Shown piece after piece: positions 44,173 through 56,100 of a DNA stretch of 64,000 bases; within the stretch, counting starts at the first letter, position 1, and each line of letters opens with the position of its first letter. The stretch covers positions 1,240,001-1,304,000 of the forward strand of contig JAUFSD010000013.1 in the NCBI GenBank assembly GCA_033030425.1. The letters run 5' to 3'. Both the position numbers and the translations under genes were made by a program. Source of the DNA: Verpa conica (lineage: Eukaryota; Ascomycota; Pezizomycetes; Pezizales; Morchellaceae). The notes under the pieces were generated by a model. The model worked only from the letters and a program-made list of their open reading frames with translations. It did no database searches and was not told the DNA's origin.

Positions 44173-44327
44173 TACAGTTTCCGGTAGAATTATTGCGGAA
44201 GTGTGGCGTGCAAGATCAGTGGCCTTGATTGGCCTCCTTGGCTCTCGGCGAAGATTCCAGTGTCGGTATTGGCTGCAAAACACTGCTCATAACCCATGTT
44301 TCCGCAATAATTCTACCGGAAACTGTA
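44173..44327. mobile_element. MITE with TACAGTTTCCGGTAGAATTA ends
   Basis: The 27-bp arms are a perfect inverted repeat (TACAGTTTCCGGTAGAATTA ... TAATTCTACCGGAAACTGTA). TA ends. It lies 84 bp before the proposed start of the NLR-like gene. Partial relatives occur near 58630 and 58730-58870. Confidence 0.85.
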
Positions 44328-44410
44328 GCATGAAAAGACCATCACCTCCCCTTTAGCAGTCATCACGTACTCATAAACCTCGAAAGCGCAACACTCCCGA
44401 TAGTAAGAAA

Positions 44411-47400
44411 ATGTCTAGCACGAATCCCCCAGTTGTTAGGTATCAATCAATACCCTATTTCTTATCTTAGAGTTCTATCCATGCCAGTGCTAAAAAAAAC
44501 TACCTCCTTAGCTACCAGACAGCGTGGAATAAGGCTCTGGAACACCTCTCCAATCTCTCGCCTGCGAGCCAAAAACAATTCAATCTCTTAAAGGCGCAAG
44601 AACAGGCCATCTTCCGAGCTACTGTTAATCCCACCGAGGTTATCGAACTATTACGAAAAATTGAATCATCAAAACGATCCATCAAGCGTATCATTAGATT
44701 CAATGAGACTTTTGCAAAACCATTCGCACAGCTTTGGGGTACTATTGACACAGTTGTTGCTATAAGTTCCGGGATTGCGGCCCCAGTGTGGGCGCCGATC
44801 AAGTATATTCTTCAGGAATGTTGCTAGTGACTTAAGAATAAGGGATAATTCTAATATCATACTAGATAGTGATGTCTGCAGCAGCGGATTTCGACAAAGT
44901 CTCAGTTTTCCTTCAAGATACACTTGAAAAGCTGATCCGGTTTGATGGTTACGAGAAATTCTTCCAATCCTCGCCACGCGAGGCATTAGAACCAGTGCAT
45001 AATGCACTCACACGATTTTATATTGATGTGATTGACCTGACATTGGTGGCTACCAAACACTACCGTTGCAACATCATTAGTAAGTGGTTATGATATTCAG
45101 TTACAATACCCATGCTAACATGCATGTATATAGAGTACATTTTTAGGAGGACAGTGAAGACTTTCGATGGAGACTTTGGCGAAATCATGTCAAGTATGAA
45201 GCGCCATGTCGAGGCAGTCGATCCGGTAGCGAACTTAGGAGGAATGATTGTATCTAAGCATCAACACAAGGGTAAGTAATGGTGTCGTTAGATGATTGTT
45301 GATGAAAGAATACTAACACCTTATAGATGTCACCGAACAGTTAAACACCTTGAATATCGAAGCCAGGAATAACGCAGAGAAGCGGCTAGGTATAGTTTTT
45401 CTACCTGTGCGAGTTTTTACAAGATCAACGCGGCTCACGAATCTCTTGATTAGAGGAACAAAAAAAAGACGCTGTAGAATGGCTCTACTGCACAAGTCCG
45501 AGAGTTCAAAGACAGCAGAACCAGGAGAAACACCTCGATAACACGTGCAACTGGTTCTTCAAAACGCCAGAGTATCGCTCCTGGCTTGATTCCAAAGATT
45601 CGAGTCGCCTTTGTGTACAGGGGATTCCAGGGTGTGGCAAGTCTGTTCTATCATCAGTTACCATCAGCCGCTTAAAGAACCAAGTCCTCCCAGAAGACTC
45701 AGTCATCTACTTTTTCTGCAAGGAAAACGACGCTGATAGGGATAACCCATTATCTATCCTCCGCACTTTTATCATTAAGTTTCTCGATCACCCAACTCAT
45801 AAGTCTGCTATTGTCGATATGGTGTATGGAGCCATGTTAAGCAGCAATACACTATCTGCCGATTCCCTTGTCGATTTGTGGGCTCTATTAGGAAAAATAT
45901 TTGCTATGGTTCCAACTGTTTACTGCATCATCGATGGACTTGACGAATGCGAAAATAAAGATGGGGACCTAGAAAACTTCCTTACACGACTCACGGATCT
46001 TTCGACAGCGAGTACTACTACAGTCTTCAAAATCTTTGCAACCAGCCGCCAAGGCGAGTCACGGATAGAGGGCGACTTAAAGCAGCACTGGTCTTTTTTC
46101 ACCATTGAAAAAAACAATGTCCAAGATGACATCGGCATATACATCTCACGGAGGATTGAAAATTCTGGAAACCTTCGCACCTATTCGCAAAGGGACAGCG
46201 TTCATTCGTCGATTTTACAGGGAGCTGGGGGAATGATCCTTTGGGCCAAACTGATGCTAGATGAACTTTGCGATGCCGGGTCCTGGGACATCGATAATGT
46301 CTTGGCGAATATGCCAGACAAACTATTCGATGTTTACGGGCTCATGCTTAAGAGACGGATATCCTCTCTTGGAACGAAACTACTTGAGAAATGCCGAAAA
46401 GTACTACACTGGATCGTTATAGCTCGTCGGCCGCTGTTGGTAGATGAAATTCTGCTAGCACTAGCTGTTGCAGGGGGTGTTGGGTCCCACGAGAAATACG
46501 ACCAGGAACCTAATCGAGATAATGCGTTGCATAATCTTAGAAAGGCTTGCGGCTCTCTAATTACCATTCTTGGAGATAGCAGTGTGCAGCTTGTTCATAC
46601 ATCATTAAGACAATACCTTTTAAAAGGAATTGACACATCAGATTCACAACCCGAGGTGGTTTCAACATTCTCAGCGCATGCTGATCAAATCCATACCGAC
46701 CTAGCTCTGACCTGTCTTTCCTATAACAGGTTTACCTGCTTTCAGGATGAAACACCCGAAGGGACTGTCAACATCGCCTATCCTTTCCTAGAGTATTCTA
46801 CATGCAACTGGATATATCATGTTGTACACAGCGGGGATAGCTCTAATGGTTTACTAGACGAAATACAAGTATTTTTTTCCTCGAAGAAAGGCTGGCGATG
46901 GCTTCAGCGGTGTAATCTATTCAATATCACAGACGGCCATGTTTCTTTGATGCAACACGAGCTGAAAGAGTGGGTCAGGGGTAAAGGTTCGGCCATTCAG
47001 ACCGGTGATAAAGGGGTGGGTAGCTTTATTCTACACCTCAGTCAGCAGCGTTACGAGGATACTCGACGGAATGGAGAAACCGACCTTGAAATGATAGATG
47101 CGATCAACAATATGGCAGGTGTGCATGAAAACCAGGGCAGGTACAAGGAGGCGCTGGAGTGGTATGAGCGGGCACTAGCTGGAAGGGAGAAGACTCTCGG
47201 TGGAGAGCACCCTTCGACACTAGCCACGGTCAATAGGATAGGAGTCATTTACTTCAACCAGGGCCAGTACGAAGAGGCACTGAAGTGGCACGGGCAGGCA
47301 CTGTCTGGGAGGGACAAGGTTCTGGGAGAAGAGCACCCTTCGACCCTGGAAACAGTCAACAACATGGCAAGTGTCTACTATAGTCAGGGTCAATACAAAG

Positions 47401-48404
47401 AGGCGTTGGAGTGGTATGCGCGGGCATTGGCTGGAAGGAAGAAGGCACTCGGGGAAGAGCACCGTTCAACCCTAGACACGGTCAATAATATGGGACTTGT
47501 CTATAAAAACCAAGGCCGGTACAAAGAGGCGCTGGAGTGGTACCGACAGGCACTAATTGGGTATGAGAAGGTTCTTGGGGAACAGCACCCTTCAACACTA
47601 GACACAGTGAATAACATGGCAACTGTCTACTTCCGCCAGGGCAGATACGAAGAAGCGCTGGAGCTGTACGAGCAGGCACTAGCTGGACTCAGAAAGTCTT
47701 TTGGTGAAGAGCATCCTTCAATTCTGAACACGGTCAACAACATGGCACTTGTCTACGACAACCAAGGCCGGTACTCAGAGGCCCTGGAGTGGTACGAGCG
47801 GGCACTAGCTGGAAGGAAGAAGGCTCTCGGGGAAGAGCACCCTTCGACGTCGGAAACAGTCAGCAACATAGCAGGTGTCTACTACAGTCAAGGCCAATAC
47901 GAGGAGGCCCTGGAGTGGTACGAGCGGGCACTAGCTGGAAGGAAGAAGGCTCTCGGGGAAGAGCACCCTTCGACGCTGGACACGGTCAACAACATGGCAA
48001 TAGTCTACCGCAAGCAGGGCCGGTACTCAGAGGCCCTGGAGTGGTACGAGCGGGCACTAGCTGGAAGGAAGAAGGCTCTCGGGGAAGAGCACCCTTCGAC
48101 GCTGGACACGGTCAACAACATGGCACTTGTCTACTACAACCAAGGATTGCACGAGAAGGCACTGGAGTGGTACAAACGGGCATTGGCTGGAAGTGAGAAA
48201 GTTCTAGGAGAAGAGCACCCATCAACGTTGATCATGGTCAGTATCATGGCAGATTTCTATAAAAATCAGGGCCGGTACAAAGAGGCGCTGGAGTTGTACG
48301 AGCGAGCACTAGTAGGGTTTGGGAAGTCTTTCGGGGAAGAGCACCCTTCGACTCTGACTACGGCCAATAACATTGCACTTACGCGAGGGCTTTTAAAAGC
48401 CTGA
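44411..48404 (+). CDS. NLR-like STAND protein: DUF7708-like N-terminus, NACHT, ten TPRs
   Basis: The proposed CDS is join(44411..44434,44471..44819,44882..45083,45147..45271,45327..45389,45454..48404), about 1237 aa. The first intron would be only 36 nt and the third needs a weak GTGGTT donor, so the 5' part is tentative; the last exon is certain. The N-terminal ~250 residues (WGTIDTVVAI, APVWAPIKYILQ, TVKTFDGDFGEIMSSMKRH) resemble the helical DUF7708 domain found before fungal NACHT domains. The P-loop is GIPGCGKS (about 311-318) and Walker B is CIIDGLDE (about 410). From about residue 801 ten 42-residue kinesin-light-chain-like TPRs follow (NNMA.VY..QGRY.EALEWY.RALAG.KALGEEHPSTL). Such proteins are signalling switches of fungal self/non-self recognition; TPRs would bind the ligand. 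The cell-death effector domain is not recognised. Confidence 0.85.
47095..48380 (+). repeat. 126-bp tandem DNA repeat encoding the TPR array
   Basis: Ten units of 42 codons. Units starting near 47746, 47872, 47998 and part of 48124 share long exact stretches such as GAGTGGTACGAGCGGGCACT and GGAAGAAGGCTCTCGGGGAA. Outer units are more diverged. The period is exact. Confidence 0.9.
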
Positions 48405-49117
48405 GTTAATCGATCTCATTCCTAACATAAATACAACCCCCTAGAGAAATCTACGAACGAGCATGTATTGGTAATTCCTATAAGGGAAAAGTCACTTCTT
48501 TTCCTTGATTTTCGCTCGCGAGTATCTATCCCCTACCATGTAGTTATTAATTTCCTACTTCCTTTCTTTATAGAAGGCGGTACTAAATTTATATAGCCAT
48601 GGTCCAAAACGAGAGATATTAGGCCAATGCAGTACCGGTATTTTGTCAATCTCTCTTTAATCTCTTTTTCCTCAATTTCTATATCTTCTAGGTATATATG
48701 GCGCTATCGGGTAGTACAGAACACAGCCATCCCCTCTCTTTGATTGTTATTGTACCTACATCTTTATCTCACTCTCTTTGCATATTTTTCCTATAGCTTG
48801 ATTAGTTCTAAAAGCCTAGAAAAGGCTAATGGGAAGGTTCTTCTTTAGTTTATTTATGCTTGTATACACTTCAGCGACAGACCTGACTTTTCCCTTCTTT
48901 CCTCTCGTATTCAGGTTTCATGTTAACAAGTTAAATTTCATTCATTTTTAATAATATAGTCCGACAGCTGCTCCTGTTTTCTTTGTAAAGCTGAGATCCT
49001 ACTTAGGCAATCGGACAACTTAGATTTAGGGTTTTATGAATTTATGATAAATTAATTTATTCATTCACTTAGGTGTCTCCAAAACCCACCAAAGCTCATC
49101 AAAGGTTTCTCGTATAT
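48405..49117. other. 3' flank of the NLR-like gene, no gene seen
   Basis: AT-rich sequence with pyrimidine runs (48650-48790). No coding signal or known repeat was found. Confidence 0.4.
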
Positions 49118-49346
49118 GGAAGTGTAAATCGGTCAAAAGTATTTTTCCCACCAGTGGTAAATTAAGGCCCATCGGTGGTAAATTAAAGTACAAAAACGCT
49201 AGATTCCAGCACCCTGTTGTGGGGAGAGCTAAGGGCAAAGATCTTGGTAGGGCTAGAACAACAACCTTCCCAGACAAGAAAGAATACTTTTACACTGTAC
49301 TTGAGTCAAAACTAATCTATTGAGACAGGTGCTTAGACATTAGTGA

Positions 49347-50559
49347 CATCAGCAAAAAAAAAAAAAACTCTCCCGGAGATTTTCGTCGCCCCCGTCTCCT
49401 GGAGAGACGTTGCTGACTACTCTCCTCCCGAGGGTCCTCACCCACAGTCTCCTGAGAGGTGCTGGTGTTACCCGGCCGTACCACATTAACGCGCCCTGCA
49501 ACCTCTCTCCCTTCAACACCCCCCCACTCGCTACCACTCTTTGAACCTATGCTAACTATTGAGAATAGCGCCATATAGCACCTCCAGCAGCAGCAGGAGA
49601 CCCCCCCAGCGGCAATAAAGCGAACAACCTACCTGAGTAGGTACGAGCACCCTTTATCCGACGCGTTGACTACACCTCAACCTGACACCCAGCGCAGCAG
49701 GCAGCAGACCCCCCCTAGGACCCCCCCAGGACCGCCAGCAAGGCTTCAGCAGCCACCAAGAGTAGTGTTCGTCACGGGGGACTCGGTCCCCCAAACTCTT
49801 CGGGGAACCGTGCCAAGAAACCGCCCCGAACCGCCCCGAACCGCCCCATTCCCCGGGTCGGGTTTGCCCTTTAAAAACCCTCCATTAACCGAAATTTATC
49901 CTAATTAACTGCAGTGGCCCCAACGGGGCCCCACCAGTTATCCCCCCATTGGGGCGGTTCCTTCACCGAAAATCAGGCCCCGAACCCGGGCCAGGGCAGG
50001 TCCATTAGCCTAGGAACCGCCCCGAATTGCCCCAAGACGAACACTAACCAAGAGAACAACCTACCCTTACCGGTACAAGCACCCCGTGTCCGACGCGTCG
50101 ACTGGACGTCGAGCTGCCTCCCAGCGCGACAGCGGCAGCAGGTAGCAAGCAAGCAGGCAGGCAAGCAGGCGGGGGGTGGGGGGAGGTGGGCAGGTTCTCT
50201 CCTATAGAGCGAACAACCTACACGTCACGGTACGAACCCCCCATGTCCGATGCGTCAACGTGACTGGGGGAGGACTCTGTGATAGGTAGGCAGGTGGGGA
50301 TAGCAAGGTAGACGTATTCTTGTATATAGATTAGGTAGAACATAGAGAATAGAGAATAGAGAGCAGAGAAGACAAAATAGGGAATTGAGAGTCGTGGCTT
50401 TTTTCCACAGTAATATTGAGGCTCTCCTGGACTTTCAGGGTCTGGTAGCATATCTCCCGGAGATGACGTGCAGCGTAAAGCACCTGTGAGAGGGTAGGTT
50501 TACGAAAAGCTCGCCCCACTCTCCAGGAGAGCGGGGAGGAATCTCGGCTTTTGCTGATG
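49347..50559 (+). mobile_element. CATCAGCAAAA element, copy 2
   Basis: It begins CATCAGCAAAAAAAAA and ends TTTTGCTGATG, with interior blocks shared with 30702-31648, including GC-rich units near 49641, 50071 and 50228. It contains the hAT MITE at 49763-50046. Confidence 0.6.
49755..50054. mobile_element. hAT-type MITE with 8-bp TSD ACCAAGAG (copy 2)
   Basis: The element is 49763-50046 with ends TAGTGTTCGTC and GACGAACACTA, flanked on both sides by ACCAAGAG. It is homologous to 33028-33272, with an extra ~30 bp (GGGCCAGGGCAGGTCCATTA) near the right end. It interrupts a GC-rich 140-bp unit (GGCCACCAAG-CGAACAACC). Confidence 0.92.
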
Positions 50560-50815
50560 GATAGTGGGTTACCTCTCCAGTGGCTTAGTGACTTTGCCAC
50601 CTAATTAAATTAACTAGTGCTAGTTAGGAGTGTTTGACTTAAGTACAAGGTGCTGGAATCTAGCGTTTTTGTACTTTAATTTACCACCGGTGGGAAAAAT
50701 GCTTTTGACCGATTTACACTTCCTTATTCGTAGCACAATCCCAATAAAATGTGAATAAGGGTACAGGGTTTCACCGTCATCCTGGTCAGAACCAGGGCTC
50801 TAATCACGTGATTAC

Positions 50816-51616
50816 TACATCAGCAAAAGGCGAGCGGGGCGAGCTTTTCGCAAACCCCATTCAGCAGGTGCTTTACGCTGCACGTCATCTCCGGGAGATA
50901 CGCTGCCAGACCCTGAAAGTCCGGGAGAGCCTCGGGAGAGTCTCAATACTGGGGAAAAAAGTCACAACTAGAGCACTCTCAATTCTCTATTTTGTCTTCT
51001 CTGTTCTCTATTCTCTATTCTCTATGTTCTACCTAGTCTATATACGTCCACATTGCTACCCCTACCTGCCCTCCGCCCTCCGCCCCCCGTCCCCCGCCTG
51101 CCTGCCCGTCGCGCTGGGGGTCACATCGACGTGTCGGACCAAGAGTGTTCGTACCTGGACGGGTAGGTTGTTCGCTTGGTAGCCCGGAGGCTGCTGGAGG
51201 CTTGCTGGGGGTCCTGGGGGGGTCCTGCTGCAGCTGTCGCGCTGGGGGTGTTCTGGAGGTCACGTTGACGCGTCGGACGAAGGGCGTTCGTACTGTGGCT
51301 CGTTTCTGTTCGTGTGCTAGAAAACTAGGTGTAACCGATGATGTTGCATTGTGTAAGAGTTTACAGGAAATCTAGCTATCTATCAGCTAAGCGCTAAGCG
51401 CTAGCGTGCTCCACAGTACCATGCCGCTGGGGGGGGGTCTCCTGCTGCTGCTGGGGGTGTTATATGGCGCTGTTCTCAATAGTTAGCATAGGTTCATAGA
51501 GTGGTAGCGAGGGGTTGCAGGGCGCGTTAATGTCGTACGGCCGGGTAACACCAGCACCTCTCCAGGAGACTGGGGGCGACGAAAATCTCCTGGAGACTTT
51601 TTTTTTTGCTGATGTA
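50816..51616 (-). mobile_element. CATCAGCAAAA element, copy 3 (inverted)
   Basis: Ends are TACATCAGCAAAAGG and TTTTTTGCTGATGTA. Its left half is the reverse complement of 50300-50559 and its right half holds inverted GC-rich units and GTACGGCCGGGTAACACCAG. It lies 260 bp from copy 2, so the two form a large imperfect inverted repeat. Confidence 0.6.
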
Positions 51617-51728
51617 GGCACCAAGCTAGAGCCTGCGGTCACGGGACCTAAATGGCGACACAGCAGTAACTACCAGAACAGCAAAAACAACAGTGAACTA
51701 AACAATAGTACAGTCCCTATGTAGAGAA

Positions 51729-52098
51729 TACCGTATGTACTCAAAAAATCTACTATATCTGTTGTAGTCACCGTCGGTCCCAAAGACTCGGGTGGCAACA
51801 GAAGAACCAATGTTGTATTGGTTAATGCTAACTAAGCAGAAGAATGACAAATGAATGATGATGATCAGAAACAAGAGGCTCTAGCTACATATATGACGCG
51901 GGTCACGTTGCCCGAGCGTCCCGTGACAATATCCGTGTAGCGATGTTATTTCCATCACTAATAATTCCTGAGGCTTAAAGAACGGCTTGGTACATTAGTG
52001 GGTGGTCTAAGCTACTTTAAGACCGCCTTAAACCCTTCAAACCTAGCCCCGGCGCTTTAATCCTTGCACAAGAATAGTGGATTTATCGAGTACCACTC
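51729..52098. mobile_element. Decayed MITE of the TACCGTATATA family
   Basis: The left end TACCGTATGTACTC and the inner AATCTACTAT match in inverse the right-hand ATAGTGGATTTATCGAGTAC. The outer right end is lost. Confidence 0.45.
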
Positions 52099-52100
52099 TA

Positions 52101-52662
52101 CTTGCTAAAAAAGAAGTTTATCTCCTAGGCTCACCTAGGTAGCAACGCACCCACCAAATGTCAAGTTACAATAAGCAATCAATTTTAATAGATGGAAGGG
52201 ACGGAGAGTATTAAGAATCACTTAGATTTAATGTAGTGATGATGGTAGTCTCGTTCCCAGCCCCATTATTTGCTGCGCAGCACCGTAGGGTCTGGTGTGC
52301 TAACCCCTCGAGCCTGCCCAATTCTTTTTTTCGGGGATATTCCTCTCGGGGGGCTTTCGGGGAAAATTTGGTACTTTTCTTTGTGTTGTTGTGCCACATA
52401 AACCTAAGTACACGGAGGTTAAAAAAACCCCGGGCCAGCTCAATCCCCCGAGAGACCCGGAGGTTTTCAGAGATATCCCCAAGATGATTTCTCGGAACTT
52501 TACTGCTCTAGACCCTACGGCGCTGCGCAGCAAATAAGGGACTGGGCACGAGACTATGGTGATGAATACTTAGGGAAGTGAGAGGTTAACCCCTCACTTT
52601 GGCTTTGGTGGGTTGCGTTGCTACCTAGGTGAACCTAGGAGATAAACTTTTTTTTTTAGCTA
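52101..52662. mobile_element. TIR element hosting a second MITE
   Basis: CTTGCTAAAAAAGAAGTTTA and the following TCTCCTAGG-TCACCTAGGTAGCAACGC on the left are mirrored at 52604-52662 (GCGTTGCTACCTAGGTGAAC, then GAGATAAAC). Arms are about 55 bp. The interior holds the MITE at 52246-52556. Confidence 0.7.
52246..52556. mobile_element. MITE with TAGTCTCGT ends (copy 1)
   Basis: Left TAGTCTCGTTCCCAGCCCCA and TTTGCTGCGCAGC-CCGTAGGGTCT match in inverse the right (GGGCACGAGACTA). Arms are about 50 bp. TGG flanks both sides, a possible 3-bp target duplication. Confidence 0.75.
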
Positions 52663-52667
52663 GTACG

Positions 52668-52741
52668 TAGTCTCGTTCCCAGCCCCAATGGTTGCTTTTG
52701 CTGACGCAGCAAGCTGCGTCGTAGGGGATGGGCACGAGACT
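52668..52741. mobile_element. 74-bp MITE with TAGTCTCGT ends (copy 2, short form)
   Basis: TAGTCTCGTTCCCAGCCCCA pairs with GGGGATGGGCACGAGACT. It belongs to the same family as 52246-52556 with most of the interior missing. Confidence 0.7.
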
Positions 52742-53154
52742 TCTTTATTGGCCAGCCTGAAGTTTTTTGCGTACAAAGCCACCGCCGCATTGGGGAGCAG
52801 TATTTTTTACCAGGTTACGGGATAGGTCAAAAGCTATGTACGAAACATTCACTATCGGCCAAAAACCCCTATCTTCATATAGCCACCGGACTATTGTATA
52901 ACTCCTAACTACTAGTAATTGTGCCATGACTACCGGCGGCTTGCACCTACTCCCTACACTAACACTACAAAGACCTTGTCCCTCCCCAAGTAGCAGCTAC
53001 TTCAATACCATCTCTATTTACAGACCACACCCGGACAACCCTAGAGACCACCTCGCGAGAGAAATTATGTTTTAGAACCCTGTTCGATGTTCCTGATATT
53101 ATTATTAGCGTTAAAATGTAATACGAAATATAATTTATGGCCACTGGATTATGC

Positions 53155-56100
53155 TTACTCGCTTATCTTCTTCACGATTTTACCGAAGGCTAAATCTCCA
53201 CCGTTGCTCCAACTCTGGATATCACCGAGGTCAAAGTATTTGGGCACAGAGACGTATTTGTGGTTTTGGTCAACAACCATCTGATTGAGGGTATACTTCA
53301 TCACATTATGTGTTTTTAGTTTTTTATACAGATCTTCTGTTCTTTTCCGATTACCAGGTTTGCCATCCTGATAGAACTGTATGCAATACAGAAGTAGTCC
53401 AGCCAGACCGGAGGCTAGTGCTGTAGAGATGGAGCTTCCTGTTATTTTGTCTGATCCTGGGCCGCCGTCCACTGGACTGAGGTTTTCTCCGGGAAGGCCA
53501 AAATCGATGACTTTTTTCTGGCTCCCGAGACTCTCCAATAAATTACCGTGCTCCGTGGTGGCACCAATGCAAAAAACTGGCTTGTTGAAGTTCTTTGGGT
53601 AACCATAGTTTTGATCTTGCACGAGTCCACCGTCCTTTGCAGCACAGAAAATTAGGATATTCTGATTGTTGGCGCTATTGATGGCATTTCCCATAGCCGA
53701 TATGTCCGCCTGATTGTGCGGTGTTTTTTCGACCGTCCAGCTAATAGATATTATATCTACGTTTTGCGCGACGGCCCATTCAATCGCCTAACCAAATATC
53801 GATGTGTTAGTGGTGGGGGTTTCAAAGAAGTAAGTGGGTTGGTTGATTAATCATAAGAAATAGGTGATATGCTAACCTGTGTGGCTGACTTCGCTGTGGT
53901 GGTTATTTCGCCTGACTTTCCATGGGTTATATCGAGCCTTGCAATATATAGCTTGGCCTTTGGAAAGACCTGACGTATTCGATCGGCCATCTCGGTTCCA
54001 TGTCCGCTCGAGGAAGGAAAATGATGACTGAACTTTTTTTCCTGGCCATTTATAAGCTTCCCTCTAGTGTAAAACGAGATCCCCCCTCCAATGTCTGAGG
54101 GCTTGAATCTCGGCTCGTGAGTGTTAACGCCATCGTCGATAATTGCAATCTTAACGATAGGATTGCCAGCATCATTTTTTTCATCCTCTGGGATGTCGGT
54201 GATAAAGTCGGCGAACCGTTCTACGCATCTGAACCAAGAATCTCTGGGGCATAGAAGATCGTAGTGTTAGTGACCATAGATATAGATGACTAGGGAATTA
54301 TTTACGTTTGATTTGTACCCCCACTAGCAGCGAGTGATACGGAGAAGTCTCCATCATCATTAACCTTCGAAGACTGGGGGAAATTGACTTTAATAATAGT
54401 CTTTACCGTCACCCCAATATCCTTCAATCTTGAAAGGAAGAGCTCCTCATAGTCGTTTTTGCGTTTGCCCGATGTAGGTCGCTTTTAAACCATCGACCAG
54501 TCAGCTAGGTGCCTTGTTATAGATAATATAGGGGCTTAGGGTGTCAAGGATCTTTACTAAGTCAATTTTGATGTTGATTTCTTCAAGCTAATTACCAAAA
54601 GCGTTAGCCACCGTTGAAATAAACCTATAGGTCCAGGGAATTTCACATTCTTGAGGATTTTTAGACCGTCTTTGCTACTCCAGTTCTGGAGAACGGCCTT
54701 ATTTCCAGTTGAATACAGAAAAACTTTTTTGACATTGGGAGCGGCCTTGGCGATTGTTTCGCAGCAGAGATCGTACTGTACCCAGTCCCAGACATCGACA
54801 TTGATATCCTTCAAAGCAAGCACAATCTCATCATCGCTGTGTGGAAGCTGCTCATTATCTTCCACCCTAAGATGAATTATCATCTTTACATTCTTTTTGC
54901 GAAACCAGTTAAAGATAATGCTGTAGTTGTCGTAATCTGAATCGTTGGTGGACGACTGCTCACTCAACAGTGGATCCTTTGGAAGACAGACGTATCGCAG
55001 GATAGTATCGAGATTCATATGACTCAGAGAGTTTTCGACGTTCTTCAAGAAGTCGCGAGGCGGGGGCTTCACATAGGTCAGCTCGGAGAGATCGAGGTGA
55101 AAGTACAACCCTAATTATAGATTGGCGGCGGTATTAGTACTGGTTAGATATTTCTATATTCACCAAACTTGTTCCAGCTTACCTTGATCACCGTTGTACA
55201 GGTATTTGATGGCCTCCTGGTGGTCTGTGAGGCGCATGTATGCCTCTTTCAGAGTAAATTCGATCTCCGGGCATGTCTGATTTTCGCAGGGGTTCTTAAG
55301 GTTGCTGCCCCTATGGGCCTTAAGGCAGCACGACTGGTGGTATTGATAAGGGGACATACGATCAGTTCGGTGGCTCTCTCCGTTGGTGACCTTTAAAGCG
55401 CTTGGGCAACGATTTATCAACTCTGTAATTAGCTGTACTCTTTTCTTCGATCTTCCACTTTCCTTCCAGTGCTGTACATCGACTGCTACGTGAAGTAAGG
55501 TGTTTCCATTTATGTCCCCCTGCCGCAAAGTCTCGGACTTAAGTAGATGTAAGTATGGAATGATGTCTACGCCCAGTCCCTTGATGACAGTATGTATCTT
55601 GCGAATTTCATCAGGGGTGCTGGTGTCATTGAGGATGGCTTTGCACTGTTCTTCAAGTGAGGGGTCTGACAGAAACAAGCTAGCAAATCTCCTGTAGGAT
55701 TGGTAGCTAATTTGGGGCTCCTCTTGCTGATCACCCTCCAGTTGGCCGCCGCACCCTTTGATGGCAAGGTATAGGGGCTCGTCCCCGTCTAAGCTTTTTT
55801 GAGTGAATAACTTGGGGCAGCTCCTCAGTATCCATCTTATAAGCTCAACACGACGTTCAAGTTCCCCCGCTGAATCAACCTCCTCCTCAACGGCAAGGTG
55901 TAGCAGGTTCTTTTCTCCAGTCATCAATTCTTTGTAGCAATCACGGATACTCTTCTCAGCATCAGCTGGAAACTCGTTGTCCTCCAAGTCGCCAGAAAAA
56001 ACAATTGTACCATCGTCCACACCCTCTATTAATCTGCGGAATGCAGCTTGGGTCTTCTTCTTCGATCTCGTAACTATAGGAGTTTGCTTTGCCGATGAGG

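Larger units (their letters stand above)
49118..50723. mobile_element. TIR element without transposase, 1.6 kb, with nested insertions
   Basis: GGAAGTGTAAATCGGTCAAA at 49118 begins an arm of about 96 bp. Its reverse complement ends at 50723 (75 bp). The left arm has an extra internal duplicate of GGTGGTAAATTAA. The interior is occupied by the CATCAGC element at 49347-50559. No transposase was found, so it is non-autonomous. Confidence 0.7.

Noticed and set aside
47789..48196. 135-codon frame in another phase across the TPR repeats
   Set aside because: It is a by-product of the 126-bp period of the real TPR frame.
53381..53602. Plus-strand frame opposite the subtilase catalytic Ser region
   Set aside because: It is antisense to the protease exon with no independent support.
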